In this document: positions 1 to 9,828 of the stretch, in pieces
How positions within the stretch are numbered: the first letter of the stretch is position 1
Layout: each line of letters opens with the position of its first letter
Assembly (NCBI RefSeq): GCF_009933135.1
Contig: NZ_MAEH01000017.1
Coordinates: forward strand, 186,001 to 250,000
Source of the DNA: Candidatus Enterococcus leclercqii
Lineage (GTDB): Bacteria; Bacillota; Bacilli; Lactobacillales; Enterococcaceae
Reading direction: 5' to 3'
Length of the DNA stretch: 64,000 nucleotides
Translations under genes and position numbers: made by a program
Notes under the pieces: generated by a model
What the model saw: only the letters and a program-made list of their open reading frames with translations
Databases searched by the model: none
Told to the model about the DNA's origin: nothing

Positions 1-1061
1 TCTTCAACACGACCGGCTTTCACTAGAAAAGGCAGACACATGTCGGTCAATTCATCCAGATTCATTTCTTTGATGTAGTGGTTGTTGACCCACGCCAATT
101 TCTTAGCATCAAAGGCTGCCGGAGACTTGCTCAAACGTTTTGGATCGAACATTTCTACCAATTCAGCTTGTGAGAAGAGCTCGTCTTCTCCCACTGGTGA
201 CCAGCCCAACAGCGCGATAAAGTTGAACATCGCTTCTGGCAGATAACCCAATTCACGGTACTGCTCGATAAACTGCAGAATGGATTCATCCCGTTTAGAC
301 AATTTTTTGCCGGTTTCAGTGTTGATGATCAACGTCATGTGACCAAATTGTGGTGGGGTCCAACCAAATGCTTCATAGATCATCATTTGTTTCGGTGTAT
401 TGGCAATATGATCGTCCCCCCGCAGTACGTGGGTGATTTTCATCATGTGGTCATCCACAACTACTGCAAAGTTATAAGTCGGCATGCCGTCACGTTTTTG
501 GATAACAAAGTCGCCGCCGACATTGTCTGATTCAAAGTGAATGTCCCCTTTGACCATATCTTTAAACGCATACTCGGTATTTTTTGGTACCCGGAAACGA
601 ATCACCGGTTCCAAGCCCTGTGCTTCTTTTTCAGCTTGCTCTTTTGGTGTCAGATGGGCACATTTGCCGCCGTAATGAGGCATTTCCCCACGGGCACGTT
701 GGGCTTCTCGCTCAGCTTCCAATTCTTCTTCGGTACAGTAACACTTGTACGCCCGATTGGAAACCAGCAGTTGGTCAATCAAAGGTTGGTAGATTTCGCC
801 GCGTTCTGATTGACGATAAGGACCGTATGCACCAGGTTTTTCCGGGGATTCGTCCCAATCAATTCCCAGCCAAGCCAGATTTTCCAATTGTGATTTTTCA
901 CCGTCAGCGATGTTGCGCTTTTGGTCGGTGTCTTCGATGCGGATGATAAACTCGCCATCATTGTGGCGGGCAAATAAATAGTTGAACAACGCCGTCCGGG
1001 CATTGCCGATGTGCAAATGGCCGGTAGGGCTCGGTGCGTAACGTACACGGATTTTACTCAT
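1..1061 (-). CDS. gltX: Glutamyl-tRNA synthetase, 3' end cut by window edge
   Basis: Cytoplasmic class I aminoacyl-tRNA synthetase that charges tRNA-Glu; in Firmicutes it usually also charges tRNA-Gln with Glu for later amidation. About 353 residues are visible, starting [14 protein letters not shown], with the HIGH-type motif (HLHIGN) near residue 15 and the KMSKS-type motif as KLSKRDE near residue 247. No stop codon occurs before the window ends, so the anticodon-binding C-terminus is missing. The ATG is preceded by an AAGGGAAGAGA-type ribosome site. It is the last gene of the dut-radA-yacL-gltX run, separated from yacL by about 285 bp that contain a terminator. The identification is firm. 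Confidence 0.96.
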   Translation of the reverse strand, partial: MSKIRVRYAPSPTGHLHIGNARTALFNYLFARHNDGEFIIRIEDTDQKRNIADGEKSQLENLAWLGIDWDESPEKPGAYGPYRQSERGEIYQPLIDQLLVSNRAYKCYCTEEELEAEREAQRARGEMPHYGGKCAHLTPKEQAEKEAQGLEPVIRFRVPKNTEYAFKDMVKGDIHFESDNVGGDFVIQKRDGMPTYNFAVVVDDHMMKITHVLRGDDHIANTPKQMMIYEAFGWTPPQFGHMTLIINTETGKKLSKRDESILQFIEQYRELGYLPEAMFNFIALLGWSPVGEDELFSQAELVEMFDPKRLSKSPAAFDAKKLAWVNNHYIKEMNLDELTDMCLPFLVKAGRVE

Positions 1062-1287
1062 TTTATCTCTTCCCTTTTGGTTGGAATTTTGGTAAGCCTA
1101 TTCCTTGTAATTCTACAATCAAAGTCCTCATTAGTAAAGTGTGACAGCCAATTAATCCCTGCTGGCAGTATTCTGAATTCCGTGAAGGTTCATTTTTAAT
1201 TTATGAGAAAATTTTTCTTGCAGCAAAACTGACACCCGTGGATAAGCTTTGTGAGGCCTAATTTTTAACTCACAAAAAAACAGCCGT

Positions 1288-1333
1288 AAAAATACCGCAA
1301 CACCTGAAACCAACAGGTATTGCGGTATTTTTT
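1288..1333 (-). terminator. Rho-independent terminator after yacL
   Basis: Long inverted repeat (AAATACCGCAA.ACCTG against CAGGT.TTGCGGTATTT) just past the yacL stop, with T-runs on both strands. It separates yacL from gltX. The rest of 1062-1346 shows no gene; it should hold the gltX promoter. Confidence 0.8.
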
Positions 1334-1346
1334 AATAGCAATCGCC

Positions 1347-2525
1347 TCAACGACTGTTACGATTGGTCTTATTGCCACCTTTGTTGTGATTGCCGGAAGT
1401 GCTGTCGGATTTATTGTCGATGCCACGCCCAGAATGAGCTGGCTTGGCAAAAATCATCCGTCCAGCAGCGGTTTGCAGTGCGCTGGTGACGACAACAGTG
1501 ATGCGCTCGTTCATGTAGTGCTGCCCGTCTTCTACGACTACCATCGTGCCATCATCCAAGTAAGCTACCCCTTGTTGACGCTCGGTACCGGCTTTCACCA
1601 CCAGCACATCCATGTCTTCTCCAGGAATCACTACCGGTTTGACCGCGTTGGCCAACTGATTGATGTTCAGCACGGGAACATTTTGAAATTCGGCTACTTT
1701 ATTCAGATTGTAATCATTGGTGACTACCGTGCCGTCCAACAGTTTTGCCAGTTTCAGCAGTTTGCTGTCAACTTCTTGGATGTCCTCGAAATCACCGTCA
1801 TACATCTCAACTGAAATCCCATCCTCTTTTTGCAAAGCATTCAGAATATCCAGTCCTCGCCGTCCCCGCACTCGTTTCAAACTGTCACCGGAATCAGCGA
1901 TATACTGCAACTCATAAAGAACAAAGTTAGGAATCAGGATTGTACCTTCGATAAAGCCAGTCTTAGCAATGTCGTAAATGCGGCCATCAATGATGACGCT
2001 AGTATCTAGAATCTTGTATTTGCGGAAATGATCGTCTGCTTTGCGATCCAACATTTCCTGTTGAGATTCCGCTGCTTCTTCTGCTTTTTTCTTATTGGAG
2101 GTAAAGATCTTCTTCCATTCATCAATCCGTGTAGTAGAAATCTGAAAACCCAGATACCCCAGCAAGATCATGATCAAAAAAGGTGCGACGCCTTTTGCAA
2201 AAGGAATATCCCAATTGTAAAAAGGTAGTGAAATGATGACACCGATCAAAAGACCGATGATGGTGCCGATTGCTCCAAATAGCAAGTAGGTGAGGCTGAG
2301 CTCACTGAGTTTTTTCTCAATGTAGTTGAGGGCGGCAGAAATATATTTCACCAGGAATAATGACAATAAATAGAAAATAAGTGCTCCGATAATTAAGTTG
2401 GTGAACATATTATTGAGCCATTGGTTGTTCCCTTGTTGGATCGCATCCCAAGCGACCGGCATAAAGGATACCCCCAGGCTTGCCCCCGCCACCACAAGTA
2501 AGATGGTGATGACGCGTTTTTGCAT
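1347..2525 (-). CDS. yacL: PIN-TRAM domain membrane protein YacL
   Basis: 392-residue protein with four predicted N-terminal membrane helices (about residues 3-145), then a PIN-family nuclease-like domain beginning at LDTSVIIDGRIYDIA, then a TRAM domain (VVIPGEDMDVLVV) and a charged Lys/Asn/Arg-rich tail. PIN domains are Mg-dependent RNases; the acidic residues in LDTSVIID and VTNDYNL fit an active site. The exact substrate of YacL proteins is not known to me. An upstream ATG at 2540 lies inside the GGGAGGA ribosome site, so the start at 2525 is chosen. It lies downstream of radA, the order common in Bacillus and Enterococcus. Confidence 0.88.
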   Translation of the reverse strand: MQKRVITILLVVAGASLGVSFMPVAWDAIQQGNNQWLNNMFTNLIIGALIFYLLSLFLVKYISAALNYIEKKLSELSLTYLLFGAIGTIIGLLIGVIISLPFYNWDIPFAKGVAPFLIMILLGYLGFQISTTRIDEWKKIFTSNKKKAEEAAESQQEMLDRKADDHFRKYKILDTSVIIDGRIYDIAKTGFIEGTILIPNFVLYELQYIADSGDSLKRVRGRRGLDILNALQKEDGISVEMYDGDFEDIQEVDSKLLKLAKLLDGTVVTNDYNLNKVAEFQNVPVLNINQLANAVKPVVIPGEDMDVLVVKAGTERQQGVAYLDDGTMVVVEDGQHYMNERITVVVTSALQTAAGRMIFAKPAHSGRGIDNKSDSTSGNHNKGGNKTNRNSR

Positions 2526-2600
2526 GTGTTTTCCTCCCATTTGTGTATCGTTTATTTGGCGGCGAGCCCTTCGTATTAAAAAGTAGCCCGCCTTTGTTAA

Positions 2601-3971
2601 TTAGCCGAAAACTTTTTTCAGCGTCTCAGCAATAGTAGAGACAGGTACGATGGCAATTTCTTCAGGTGGCTCCCAACCGCCGAGATTATTTTTCGGCAGG
2701 TACACCTTGGTAAAGCCTAATTTTTGGACCTCTTTGACGCGTTGCTCGATGCTGCTGACCCGGCGAATCTCGCCCGTTAGACCGATTTCACCAATGAAGC
2801 ATTCGGTGGGTTCCGTGCCTTTTTCCTTATAACTGGAAGCAATCGCCACCGCCACTGCTAAGTCGATGGCCGGCTCGTTCAGCTTGACCCCGCCGGCAGC
2901 CTTCAAGTAGGCATCTTGATTTTGCAACAGCAGGCCCGCCCGTTTTTCCAAAACCGCCATAATCAATGACACGCGATTGAAGTCTAAACCGGTGGTGGTC
3001 CGCTTGGCATTGCCGAACATCGTGGGTGTTACCAACGCTTGAATCTCCACGAGAATCGGCCGACTGCCCTCCATCGCCACCACGATTGCTGAACCGGTAG
3101 CACCAGCTAAGCGTTCCTCCAAGAAAACTTGCGAAGGATTCGCCACTTCATGAAGACCATCTGCCTGCATTTCGAAGATTCCAATTTCATTAGTGGAACC
3201 AAAGCGATTTTTTACAGCTCGCAGAATGCGGAAGCTGTGATGCTTTTCCCCTTCGAAATACAACACCGTGTCTACCATATGCTCCAACATTCGGGGACCG
3301 GCGATTGCCCCTTCTTTCGTCACATGACCAACAATAAAAATAGCAATGCCGTTGGTTTTAGCGATTTTCAGCAGTTCAGCTGTCGTTTCCCGCACTTGGC
3401 TGACAGAGCCTGCCACACTGGTTATATCCGGCTGAGTCATGGTTTGGATGGAATCAATGATGACATAATCAGGTTCCAGGTCCTCGATTGCTCGTGCCAC
3501 TTCATGCATGTCCGTCTCAGCGTAGAGGTAAAATTCCGTCTCGATGCTGCCTAGACGTTCCGCCCGCATCTTGATTTGCTCGGCGCTTTCTTCTCCGGAG
3601 ACATAAAGCACCTTGCCGCCGACGTCTGCCAGTTGTTGCGACACCTGCAAAAGCAGCGTGGACTTCCCGATACCAGGGTCCCCACCAATTAGCACTAATG
3701 AGCCCGGAACAACTCCGCCTCCCAAAACTCGATTCAGCTCGGCAAGTTTTGTTGCCACACGAGGTTCTTTTTTGGGCACAACTTCAGCAATCTTCGTTGG
3801 CCGGGTCTTTTCTCCGGTCAGCGATGCACGAACGCGGCGATCATTTGTATCTTGGATCGTCACTTCCACCATCGAATTCCAGCTGCCACAGTTCGGACAT
3901 TTCCCAAAATATTTCGGTGCGATATAACCGCAATGCTGACATTCAAATTGTACTTTGGCTTTTTTTGCCAT
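2601..3971 (-). CDS. radA: DNA repair protein RadA
   Basis: 456-residue RecA-like ATPase that promotes branch migration during homologous recombination. Domains in order: N-terminal C4 zinc finger (CQHCGY and CPNCGSW, residues about 10-30), RecA core with Walker [11 protein letters not shown] near residue 100, the RadA-specific KNRFGSTNE motif near residue 255, and a C-terminal Lon-protease-like domain without the catalytic Ser-Lys pair. Full family length. It lies 61 bp downstream of dut and 75 bp upstream of yacL, all co-directional and probably one operon. GGAGG is 13 bases before the ATG. Confidence 0.96.
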   Translation of the reverse strand: MAKKAKVQFECQHCGYIAPKYFGKCPNCGSWNSMVEVTIQDTNDRRVRASLTGEKTRPTKIAEVVPKKEPRVATKLAELNRVLGGGVVPGSLVLIGGDPGIGKSTLLLQVSQQLADVGGKVLYVSGEESAEQIKMRAERLGSIETEFYLYAETDMHEVARAIEDLEPDYVIIDSIQTMTQPDITSVAGSVSQVRETTAELLKIAKTNGIAIFIVGHVTKEGAIAGPRMLEHMVDTVLYFEGEKHHSFRILRAVKNRFGSTNEIGIFEMQADGLHEVANPSQVFLEERLAGATGSAIVVAMEGSRPILVEIQALVTPTMFGNAKRTTTGLDFNRVSLIMAVLEKRAGLLLQNQDAYLKAAGGVKLNEPAIDLAVAVAIASSYKEKGTEPTECFIGEIGLTGEIRRVSSIEQRVKEVQKLGFTKVYLPKNNLGGWEPPEEIAIVPVSTIAETLKKVFG

Positions 3972-4032
3972 GATTCTTCAGGCACCTCCGTTATGCTTCA
4001 TTTTACCATAGAAGGGGCCTTTTTTAATAACC

Positions 4033-4557
4033 TCACTGCTGCCCGGTAGATCCGAAGCCGCCAGTCCGTTCCCCTGATGCGACATCTTGGTCTGCCTTCA
4101 AAAACGGCAGGAAGATACCTTGCCCGATTCGTTCCCCTTTTTTGATAGATACGTCAAAAGGGCCGAAATTGATGAATTGAAACATGATATGGCCTTCATT
4201 GTCAGGATTACCGTAATAATCGCTGTCGATGACCCCCACGCCATTTGCCAAAATCAGAAAGCGCTTATGAGAATTGCTGGAACGATTGGCCAGCTGCAAA
4301 AATTCATCCTCGCCCATGTAGGCTTTGACGCCAGTCGGAACCAAGACCGGTTTCACCTTCTTTTGGACCTCCGCTACAGCATCTTCACTCATCAATGCTT
4401 TAACCGCATCTAAAATGCCCGATTTCCAAATACTCGGTACGACTACATCCACCGCCGCCTCGAAATCGTAGCCTGCTGCTTGCTGTGTTGCCCGTACCGG
4501 TAAGTTGATATTGCTTCCTTGATAAGCCGAAACGACTTCAAATCCGCGCTTTTTCAT
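4033..4557 (-). CDS. dut: dUTP diphosphatase
   Basis: 174-residue trimeric dUTPase that hydrolyses dUTP to dUMP, keeping uracil out of DNA and feeding dTMP synthesis. Visible motifs are the NRSSNSHK loop, the uracil-binding GVGVIDSDYYGNPDNEG segment, GERIGQGIF and the Gly-rich C-terminal arm GERTGGFGSTGQQ. It is longer than the usual 140-150 residues because of an insertion at about residues 45-75 before the NRSS motif, a form seen in other lactic acid bacteria. AAGGGAA precedes the ATG. First gene of the dut-radA-yacL group. Confidence 0.93.
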   Translation of the reverse strand: MKKRGFEVVSAYQGSNINLPVRATQQAAGYDFEAAVDVVVPSIWKSGILDAVKALMSEDAVAEVQKKVKPVLVPTGVKAYMGEDEFLQLANRSSNSHKRFLILANGVGVIDSDYYGNPDNEGHIMFQFINFGPFDVSIKKGERIGQGIFLPFLKADQDVASGERTGGFGSTGQQ

Positions 4558-4934
4558 GAATTTGTTCCCTTCTTTCGTACATTATCAGCCTATTTTAGCA
4601 TATTGTCACAGGACAAACGGCGCATTTCATGAAGAAATCAGGAAAAATTCACAACTTGGTCTGTTCCGCTGTTCCTTCACTCCCCTTGTTTTTGAACAGT
4701 GCTTTTTGATATGTAAAATGACTCTCTCTGAAAAGTTCACCATCTTCACTCTTAGTTTTTCGTCCTCACTAGTATCAGACATCTATTAGAGTCAGTAGCT
4801 GTTTAAAAGGTTGCAGTCATTAAAAAAATTCATTTTTTGTGATTATAGCACCGCACACCTTTTTCCACCTCTTGAACTGGCGGATTTCCTTTTTGCTTCA
4901 GGAAATCTTGCACTGCACAATGAATGTTTCCCAA

Positions 4935-4950
4935 TGTTTCACATGAAACA
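4935..4950. promoter_or_regulatory. parS-like site, one mismatch
   Basis: TGTTTCACATGAAACA differs by one central base from the ParB-binding consensus TGTTNCACGTGAAACA. It lies in the 508-bp gap between the divergent dut and proB genes; apart from the proB promoter nothing else in that gap is recognisable. About 37 kb from dnaA, within the distance at which origin-proximal parS sites are found. Confidence 0.55.
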
Positions 4951-5005
4951 TCCGTCATTTTCAGGAAAATCTGCTTAAAATTATCTGACAATTATTATTT
5001 TACGG

Positions 5006-5034
5006 ATGAAATCCCTGTCGAAACCTTGTACAAT
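5006..5034 (+). promoter_or_regulatory. Probable proBA promoter
   Basis: -35 ATGAAA (4 of 6 matches to TTGACA), 17-bp spacer, -10 TACAAT. Expected start point near 5041, about 25 bases before the GTG start of proB. It excludes the longer reading frame that opens at 5006. Confidence 0.5.
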
Positions 5035-5065
5035 GGTAGGAAATAAACAAATGGAGGAGATCGTT

Positions 5066-5863
5066 GTGCGGGAATCATTGCAAAATGCCAAACGGATCGT
5101 TATCAAAATCGGAACCAGCTCACTCATCTATCCCAACGGCAATATCAACTTGTCGGGAATCGATCAGCTGGCTTTCGTACTGACTGATCTGGCCAATCAA
5201 GGCAAAGAAATCATCCTAGTTTCATCCGGTGCCATCGGAGTGGGAATGAATAAACTGGGGCTGGCCGCCCGACCGACCGCAATCCCGCAGCAACAGGCCG
5301 TGGCCGCTGTCGGTCAAGCAGAATTGATGAATATCTACAACCAACGATTTCTCACCTACAGCCAACAGACAGCTCAAGTACTCTTAACCCGGGACATCGT
5401 AGAATTTCCAGAAAGTCGAAAAAACGTAATCAATACTTTGAATCAGCTGCTGGCGATGAAGATTATTCCGATTATCAATGAAAATGATGCCGTGGCAGTG
5501 GAAGAACTGGACCATCAAACCAAGTTCGGCGACAATGATCAGTTGTCGGCTATCGTTGCCCAAATCACAGAAGCTGACTTGTTGATTATGCTTTCGGATA
5601 TCGACGGATTTTATTCCGCCAATCCCGCTGTCGATCAAGAAGCAATCCTCTACTCAACAATCCACGAAATTTCTGAAGAAACCATGGAGCGCGCTGGCGA
5701 TAAAGGCAGTCGCTTTGGTACTGGCGGCATGGTCAGCAAATTGAAAGCTGCTCAGCGAATCCTGGAGGCCGACAGCGCGATGGTTTTAGCTAATGGGCAA
5801 AAGCCACAAGTAATTTTTGACATCCTCGCTGGTGCTGAAATTGGTACTCTGTTTTGTAACTGA
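5066..5863 (+). CDS. proB: Glutamate 5-kinase
   Basis: 265-residue amino acid kinase; it phosphorylates glutamate to gamma-glutamyl phosphate, the first and normally proline-inhibited step of proline synthesis. Motifs: RIVIKIGTSSL near the N-terminus, LVSSGAIGVG, INENDAV, FGDNDQLSA and GTGGMVSKLKAA. It lacks the C-terminal PUA domain, as is common in Gram-positive cocci. The GTG at 5066 is preferred over upstream ATGs because GGAGGAG sits six bases before it and the promoter overlaps the longer frame. proA follows after 25 bp, so the two form an operon. It runs head-on to replication, unlike its neighbours. Confidence 0.93.
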   Translation: MRESLQNAKRIVIKIGTSSLIYPNGNINLSGIDQLAFVLTDLANQGKEIILVSSGAIGVGMNKLGLAARPTAIPQQQAVAAVGQAELMNIYNQRFLTYSQQTAQVLLTRDIVEFPESRKNVINTLNQLLAMKIIPIINENDAVAVEELDHQTKFGDNDQLSAIVAQITEADLLIMLSDIDGFYSANPAVDQEAILYSTIHEISEETMERAGDKGSRFGTGGMVSKLKAAQRILEADSAMVLANGQKPQVIFDILAGAEIGTLFCN

Positions 5864-5888
5864 CATCTCTAAGAAAGGCGTGAAATAA

Positions 5889-7133
5889 ATGGATTTGAAC
5901 ATACTGGGGCAACAAGCCCAAACCGCCGCCCGTCAACTGGCATTGGCGGATACTCAGAAAAAAAACCACCTGCTGCTACAGATGGCGGCTGCACTAGAAG
6001 CTGCTACCGCAACAATCTTGGCTGCCAATCAGAAAGACTTGGCTAAAGCGCAAGACAACGGTATTTCTGAAACCATGCAAGACCGTTTGCGGCTGACTGG
6101 CCCGCGAATTAGCGAAATGGCAAATGGCATCCGGGAAGTCGTCCAGCTGCCAGATCCTATCGGTGAAGTTGAAAAAATGTGGAAAAACACAGATGGACTG
6201 ATGATTGGCCGCCAAAAAGTGCCCCTGGGCGTCATCGGTATCATTTATGAATCTCGCCCCAATGTCACCACCGATGCGGCTAGTCTTTGTTTCAAGACCG
6301 GCAATGCTGTGATTTTACGAGGAGGAAAAGAAGCCTTCCATTCCAATAAAATTTTGGTAGAGGTCCTTCAAAAAGCATTGACCGATAATGACTTCACACC
6401 CCATGCCGTCCAATTTGTAGAAGATACCAGTCACGAAGTTGCCAATCAAATGATGCGTCTCACTGAGTATCTGGATGTCTTAATTCCCCGGGGTGGCGCC
6501 GGCCTGATTCGCAGAGTCAAAGAAACTGCCACTGTCCCGGTCATTGAAACTGGAACCGGCAATAATCATATTTATGTCGATCAAGCGGCGCAACTAGAGA
6601 TGGCAGTCAATATCGTAGACAATGCCAAAACCCAGCGTCCTTCCGTCTGCAATGCGGCGGAAACACTGCTAATTCACCAAGATGTGGCCGCGGACTTCTT
6701 ACCAAAAATTGCCGCAAAATTAGCTGAACACAACGTTCAATTACGGGCAGACGAAAAATCACTGCCTTATTTAGAAGGGGCGCTTCCAGCTGTCGAAGAA
6801 GACTGGTCTACCGAGTTTCTAGATTACATCATGGCTGTCAAAGTGGTCGCAGATATCGATGAAGCCATCGCCCACATTAACCGCTACAACACCAAACACT
6901 CAGAAGCCATCATCACCGACAATTACTTTGCCTCCCAGAAATTCTTGGCAGAAGTCGATGCAGCTGCCGTCTATGTCAATGCCTCCACCCGTTTTACCGA
7001 CGGCTTCGTCTTTGGCTTTGGCGCAGAGATTGGTATTTCTACCCAAAAATTACATGCCCGCGGACCAATGGGCTTAGAAGAATTGACCTCCTCGAAATAC
7101 ATCATTTACGGCGATGGACAGATTCGAGAATAA
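5889..7133 (+). CDS. proA: Glutamate-5-semialdehyde dehydrogenase
   Basis: 414-residue NADPH-dependent gamma-glutamyl phosphate reductase, the second enzyme of proline synthesis. It reduces the unstable product of ProB, so co-expression makes sense. Aldehyde-dehydrogenase fold; visible are [14 protein letters not shown], the RGGKEA segment, and the active-site region [16 protein letters not shown] with the nucleophilic Cys. Full family length. AAGGCG lies 12 bases before the ATG; proB ends 25 bp upstream and a terminator follows. Confidence 0.96.
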   Translation: MDLNILGQQAQTAARQLALADTQKKNHLLLQMAAALEAATATILAANQKDLAKAQDNGISETMQDRLRLTGPRISEMANGIREVVQLPDPIGEVEKMWKNTDGLMIGRQKVPLGVIGIIYESRPNVTTDAASLCFKTGNAVILRGGKEAFHSNKILVEVLQKALTDNDFTPHAVQFVEDTSHEVANQMMRLTEYLDVLIPRGGAGLIRRVKETATVPVIETGTGNNHIYVDQAAQLEMAVNIVDNAKTQRPSVCNAAETLLIHQDVAADFLPKIAAKLAEHNVQLRADEKSLPYLEGALPAVEEDWSTEFLDYIMAVKVVADIDEAIAHINRYNTKHSEAIITDNYFASQKFLAEVDAAAVYVNASTRFTDGFVFGFGAEIGISTQKLHARGPMGLEELTSSKYIIYGDGQIRE

Positions 7134-7145
7134 CTACACTAACTA

Positions 7146-7180
7146 AAAAGCGCCTCCTCAAATAATTGAGGGGCGCTTTT
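7146..7180 (+). terminator. Terminator of proBA
   Basis: AAAAGCGCC.CCTCAA, four-base loop, TTGAGG.GCGCTTTT: a strong hairpin with a T-run 13 bases after the proA stop. Confidence 0.85.
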
Positions 7181-7233
7181 GTGTATTACAAGAAATATGA
7201 AGTTTGTTTTGTGTTTTTGTTAGCATTTTACGG

Positions 7234-7292
7234 AATGTGAAGTTCACTTCACATTTCGCCATTTTTTTATCAACTATGAAGTTCACTTCACA
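7234..7292. repeat. Two operator-like inverted repeats, 39 bp apart
   Basis: Copy 1 (7234-7255) is a perfect 9-bp inverted repeat AATGTGAAG / CTTCACATT with a 4-bp spacer. Copy 2 (7275-7292) repeats TGAAGTTCACTTCACA but has weaker outer arms. A half copy (ATGAAGTT) occurs at about 7198. They lie between the proBA terminator and the convergent lepB 3' end, where no promoter-driven gene follows. The rest of 7293-7410 shows nothing recognisable. Confidence 0.5.
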
Positions 7293-7410
7293 AAATAGGA
7301 CTTACCCACCCAACCACCAAAATGACCACCGTCTTTTTCATCGCATTATAAACTCCCCAACCAAACAAAAAGAAGATCGCCTTTAGTAATCTCCTAATCT
7401 TGTAATTTTA

Positions 7411-7956
7411 TCAATTGACGGTACCGAATTTGTTCAACGGCCAGAAAATAAATTTAGCGTTGGAGGTGATGCTGCTTTTTTCGATTGCACCAAACACTCG
7501 GCTATCTTTTGAAACAGGGCGATTGTCTCCCAGAACAAAGAGCCGATCTTTAGGGACAGTGAAGCTGAAATCTGCAGTGAAGAGTTCTCCTTCTGTCAGT
7601 TGCTTTTTGTACTGGTCGAGGTAAGCTTCTTGGTATTCTTTGCCATCGATATACAGTTTGTCGCTCTTGTATTCTACGGTTTCACCACCGAATGCAATCA
7701 CTCGCTTGATGTATTCTTTGTCTGCATCGGGTGCATGGAAACTTACCACATCAAAGCGTTTGGTTTCTCCCACCTTCAAGCCAATCAAGCGCTCAGAATC
7801 CTGCAAATTGGGATCCATTGAAGCACCATGGACTTCCACAGGGGTGAAAATAAACTGGCGCAAGCCGACAACCAACAAGATCAAGGCGGCAATCCAAATC
7901 AAATCTTTCCAAGTGAACCAAGCAGATTTCTCTTGGGTGTGTTTATCTTTTTTCAT
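7411..7956 (-). CDS. lepB: Type I signal peptidase
   Basis: 181-residue serine protease anchored in the membrane; it cleaves signal peptides from Sec-exported proteins on the outer face. One N-terminal membrane helix (about residues 14-35), then box B with the catalytic Ser (GASMDP), box D with the catalytic Lys (YIKRVIAFGG) and box E (GDNRPVSKDSR). Typical length for the Gram-positive form. The start at 7956 is chosen over a GTG at 7974 because GAGGAA lies six bases before it. Monocistronic; the MFS gene upstream ends 83 bp before it. Confidence 0.94.
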   Translation of the reverse strand: MKKDKHTQEKSAWFTWKDLIWIAALILLVVGLRQFIFTPVEVHGASMDPNLQDSERLIGLKVGETKRFDVVSFHAPDADKEYIKRVIAFGGETVEYKSDKLYIDGKEYQEAYLDQYKKQLTEGELFTADFSFTVPKDRLFVLGDNRPVSKDSRVFGAIEKSSITSNAKFIFWPLNKFGTVN

Positions 7957-8039
7957 AGAAATTCCTCGTTTCACGCTGTCATCAGCGATTTCTTTTCCTG
8001 TTTGACAGGCTCTCTTCCAATTTTACCTGACTGTCAGTT

Positions 8040-9269
8040 TCAAAGCTCTTCAGAAGTCTTAACAATAGGTGCCTGCTGCCGACGTAAAAACATCGTCTTC
8101 AACAATCTGATGCCCAGTACCAATCCCAGCGGAAAGCCGATTGCTCCCAAAATTCCCAGACGCAGCTGGTCGTCAAAGCGAGCGGACATAAAGCCTACCA
8201 CCGTCGGCCCTAAAGAACAGCCTAAGTCTCCTGCCAAAGCCATATAGGCAAACATCGCCGTACCGCCATTTTTGATAACACCAGTAGCCAAACTGAAAGT
8301 GCCGGGCCACATGATACCTACCGCCAAACCACTCAAGCCACAACCGAGTAAACCCAATACCGGCACACCCGTTAAGCCAATCAACAGATAAGAACCCACT
8401 GCCAGTATGGCTGACACCATCATAAAGCGTCGAAGATCGATGCGATCGCCATATTTTCCATAAAAGACTCGAGCCAAGCCCATCATCAAAGCAAAAAACA
8501 TCGGACCAGTCAAATCCCCCACCGCTTTGGCGACGCCGAGACCTTCTTCAGCAAAGGTTGATGCCCATTGCCCCACGCTTTGTTCACTGGCGCCGGCACA
8601 GACCATCATAGCCAAAAACAGCCAAAAACTTTTCAATGACAAAAGCTTGCGAATCGGCAGGCCCTCTTCTCCGTCAGCAATCAATGAATTGATGGGAACT
8701 TTGGTAAAGACGAAGGCATTCACTAATGGAATCACCGCCCACAACAACGCCAAAATCGGCCAATTTCCAATCCCAAAGACTGCAAAAAACAGAGTCGAAA
8801 CCAAAACAACCCCCACATATCCCCAGCAATAAAAGGAGTGGAGCAGACTCATGGCTTTTTCTTTGTTATCTGTAGGGCAGGCTTCCACGATTGGACTTAC
8901 CAAAACCTCCAACAGCCCACCGCCAATGGCATAGATCAATACTGCCAGCAACAGCCCGTAAAAAGGATCCCCAAACAATCCCGGAAACAAGGCTAAACCT
9001 GCTAATCCCACTGCGGAAAATAAGTGAGCGGCGATAATACTGACTCGATAGCCAATTTTATCTACAAAAAAGATTGCGGCAAAATCTACTAACAGCTGCA
9101 GTAAAAAATTGAAGGTGACCAAAAGCGTAATCTGGCTCAACGGAATCTGATATTGCTCTTGAAAAGTCAAAAACAGCAACGGTGCAAAGTTGACGATGAC
9201 CGCTTGGACGATATAACCAGCAAAGCACGCATAAATCGTCGCTTGGTAATTATTGTTCACTTTATTCAC
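8040..9269 (-). CDS. MFS transporter, sugar/FucP-like
   Basis: 409-residue major facilitator protein with about 12 hydrophobic helices. It opens with YACFAGYIVQAVIVNFAPLLFLTF, given here only as a position guide (residues 12-30), followed by a conserved PLSQITLLVTFNFLLQ stretch. It resembles FucP/NagP-like Gram-positive MFS proteins of unknown substrate. A GTG start at 9269 is preferred because AAAGGAAAC precedes it; the upstream ATG frame to 9314 has no ribosome site. No neighbouring enzyme points to a substrate. Confidence 0.75.
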   Translation of the reverse strand: MNKVNNNYQATIYACFAGYIVQAVIVNFAPLLFLTFQEQYQIPLSQITLLVTFNFLLQLLVDFAAIFFVDKIGYRVSIIAAHLFSAVGLAGLALFPGLFGDPFYGLLLAVLIYAIGGGLLEVLVSPIVEACPTDNKEKAMSLLHSFYCWGYVGVVLVSTLFFAVFGIGNWPILALLWAVIPLVNAFVFTKVPINSLIADGEEGLPIRKLLSLKSFWLFLAMMVCAGASEQSVGQWASTFAEEGLGVAKAVGDLTGPMFFALMMGLARVFYGKYGDRIDLRRFMMVSAILAVGSYLLIGLTGVPVLGLLGCGLSGLAVGIMWPGTFSLATGVIKNGGTAMFAYMALAGDLGCSLGPTVVGFMSARFDDQLRLGILGAIGFPLGLVLGIRLLKTMFLRRQQAPIVKTSEEL

Positions 9270-9569
9270 TAAGGTTTCCTTTTTCTTTCCATTTTTCTGT
9301 TTTAATTTTAGCAAATATACCCACGCTTGACACGCAGAAGTCGCCTTTTTCGCTCTTTATTAAGAATTGCCCCATCATCGTGAGAAAAACAAGGTTTTTC
9401 CCTTATTTTTTCTACGCATTCAACAAGTCCTATCCGGAAATCCGCCCAAAGACCGATGTTTCCACGAAGGGTCCTTGATATGATGATTACGTAGAAAACA
9501 AATAACCGACACAGCAGCTGCCGGTAGGATTTGTAATGAAGCTGACAGTTATTCGAGGAGGAAAAGCTT

Positions 9570-9755
9570 ATGGAAAAACAATCGACTTTGGTCAAAGTGC
9601 TGGCCTTTGTAGGATTTTTAGTCGTAGCAGGGTTTATTTTGAATATGGTCGGTGGTTTGATCGGACTAATCTTCCGTTTTGGAATCCCGATCCTCATTGC
9701 CGTATTTTTGGTCCGTTGGTTGACCAATCGTTCCCAGCCTCGACGTCGTTATTAA
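9570..9755 (+). CDS. Small two-helix membrane protein, unknown function
   Basis: 61 residues: a short polar start (MEKQSTLVK), two hydrophobic segments (about 10-30 and 31-50) with a GG turn between, and a basic tail ending RSQPRRRY. GAGGAGGAAAAGCTT before the ATG is a strong ribosome site, and a good terminator follows, so it is very probably expressed. The hydrophobic pattern and Arg-rich end suggest an inner-membrane hairpin with the tail in the cytoplasm. I do not recognise the family. Confidence 0.7.
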   Translation: MEKQSTLVKVLAFVGFLVVAGFILNMVGGLIGLIFRFGIPILIAVFLVRWLTNRSQPRRRY

Positions 9756-9771
9756 TTTTTCAATAAACAGG

Positions 9772-9828
9772 AAAAATACCGCCGGTTGCTCGCCGTTTTG
9801 ATACGACAGCAGCCGGCGGTATTTTTTT
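9772..9828. terminator. Bidirectional terminator
   Basis: Inverted repeat AAATACCGCCGG / CCGGCGGTATTT with T-runs on both strands, between the small membrane gene and the convergent ZIP gene. Confidence 0.85.

Noticed and set aside
9308-9727. 139-residue minus-strand frame over the small membrane gene
   Set aside because: Overlaps a gene with a strong ribosome site on the other strand; composition is random-like.
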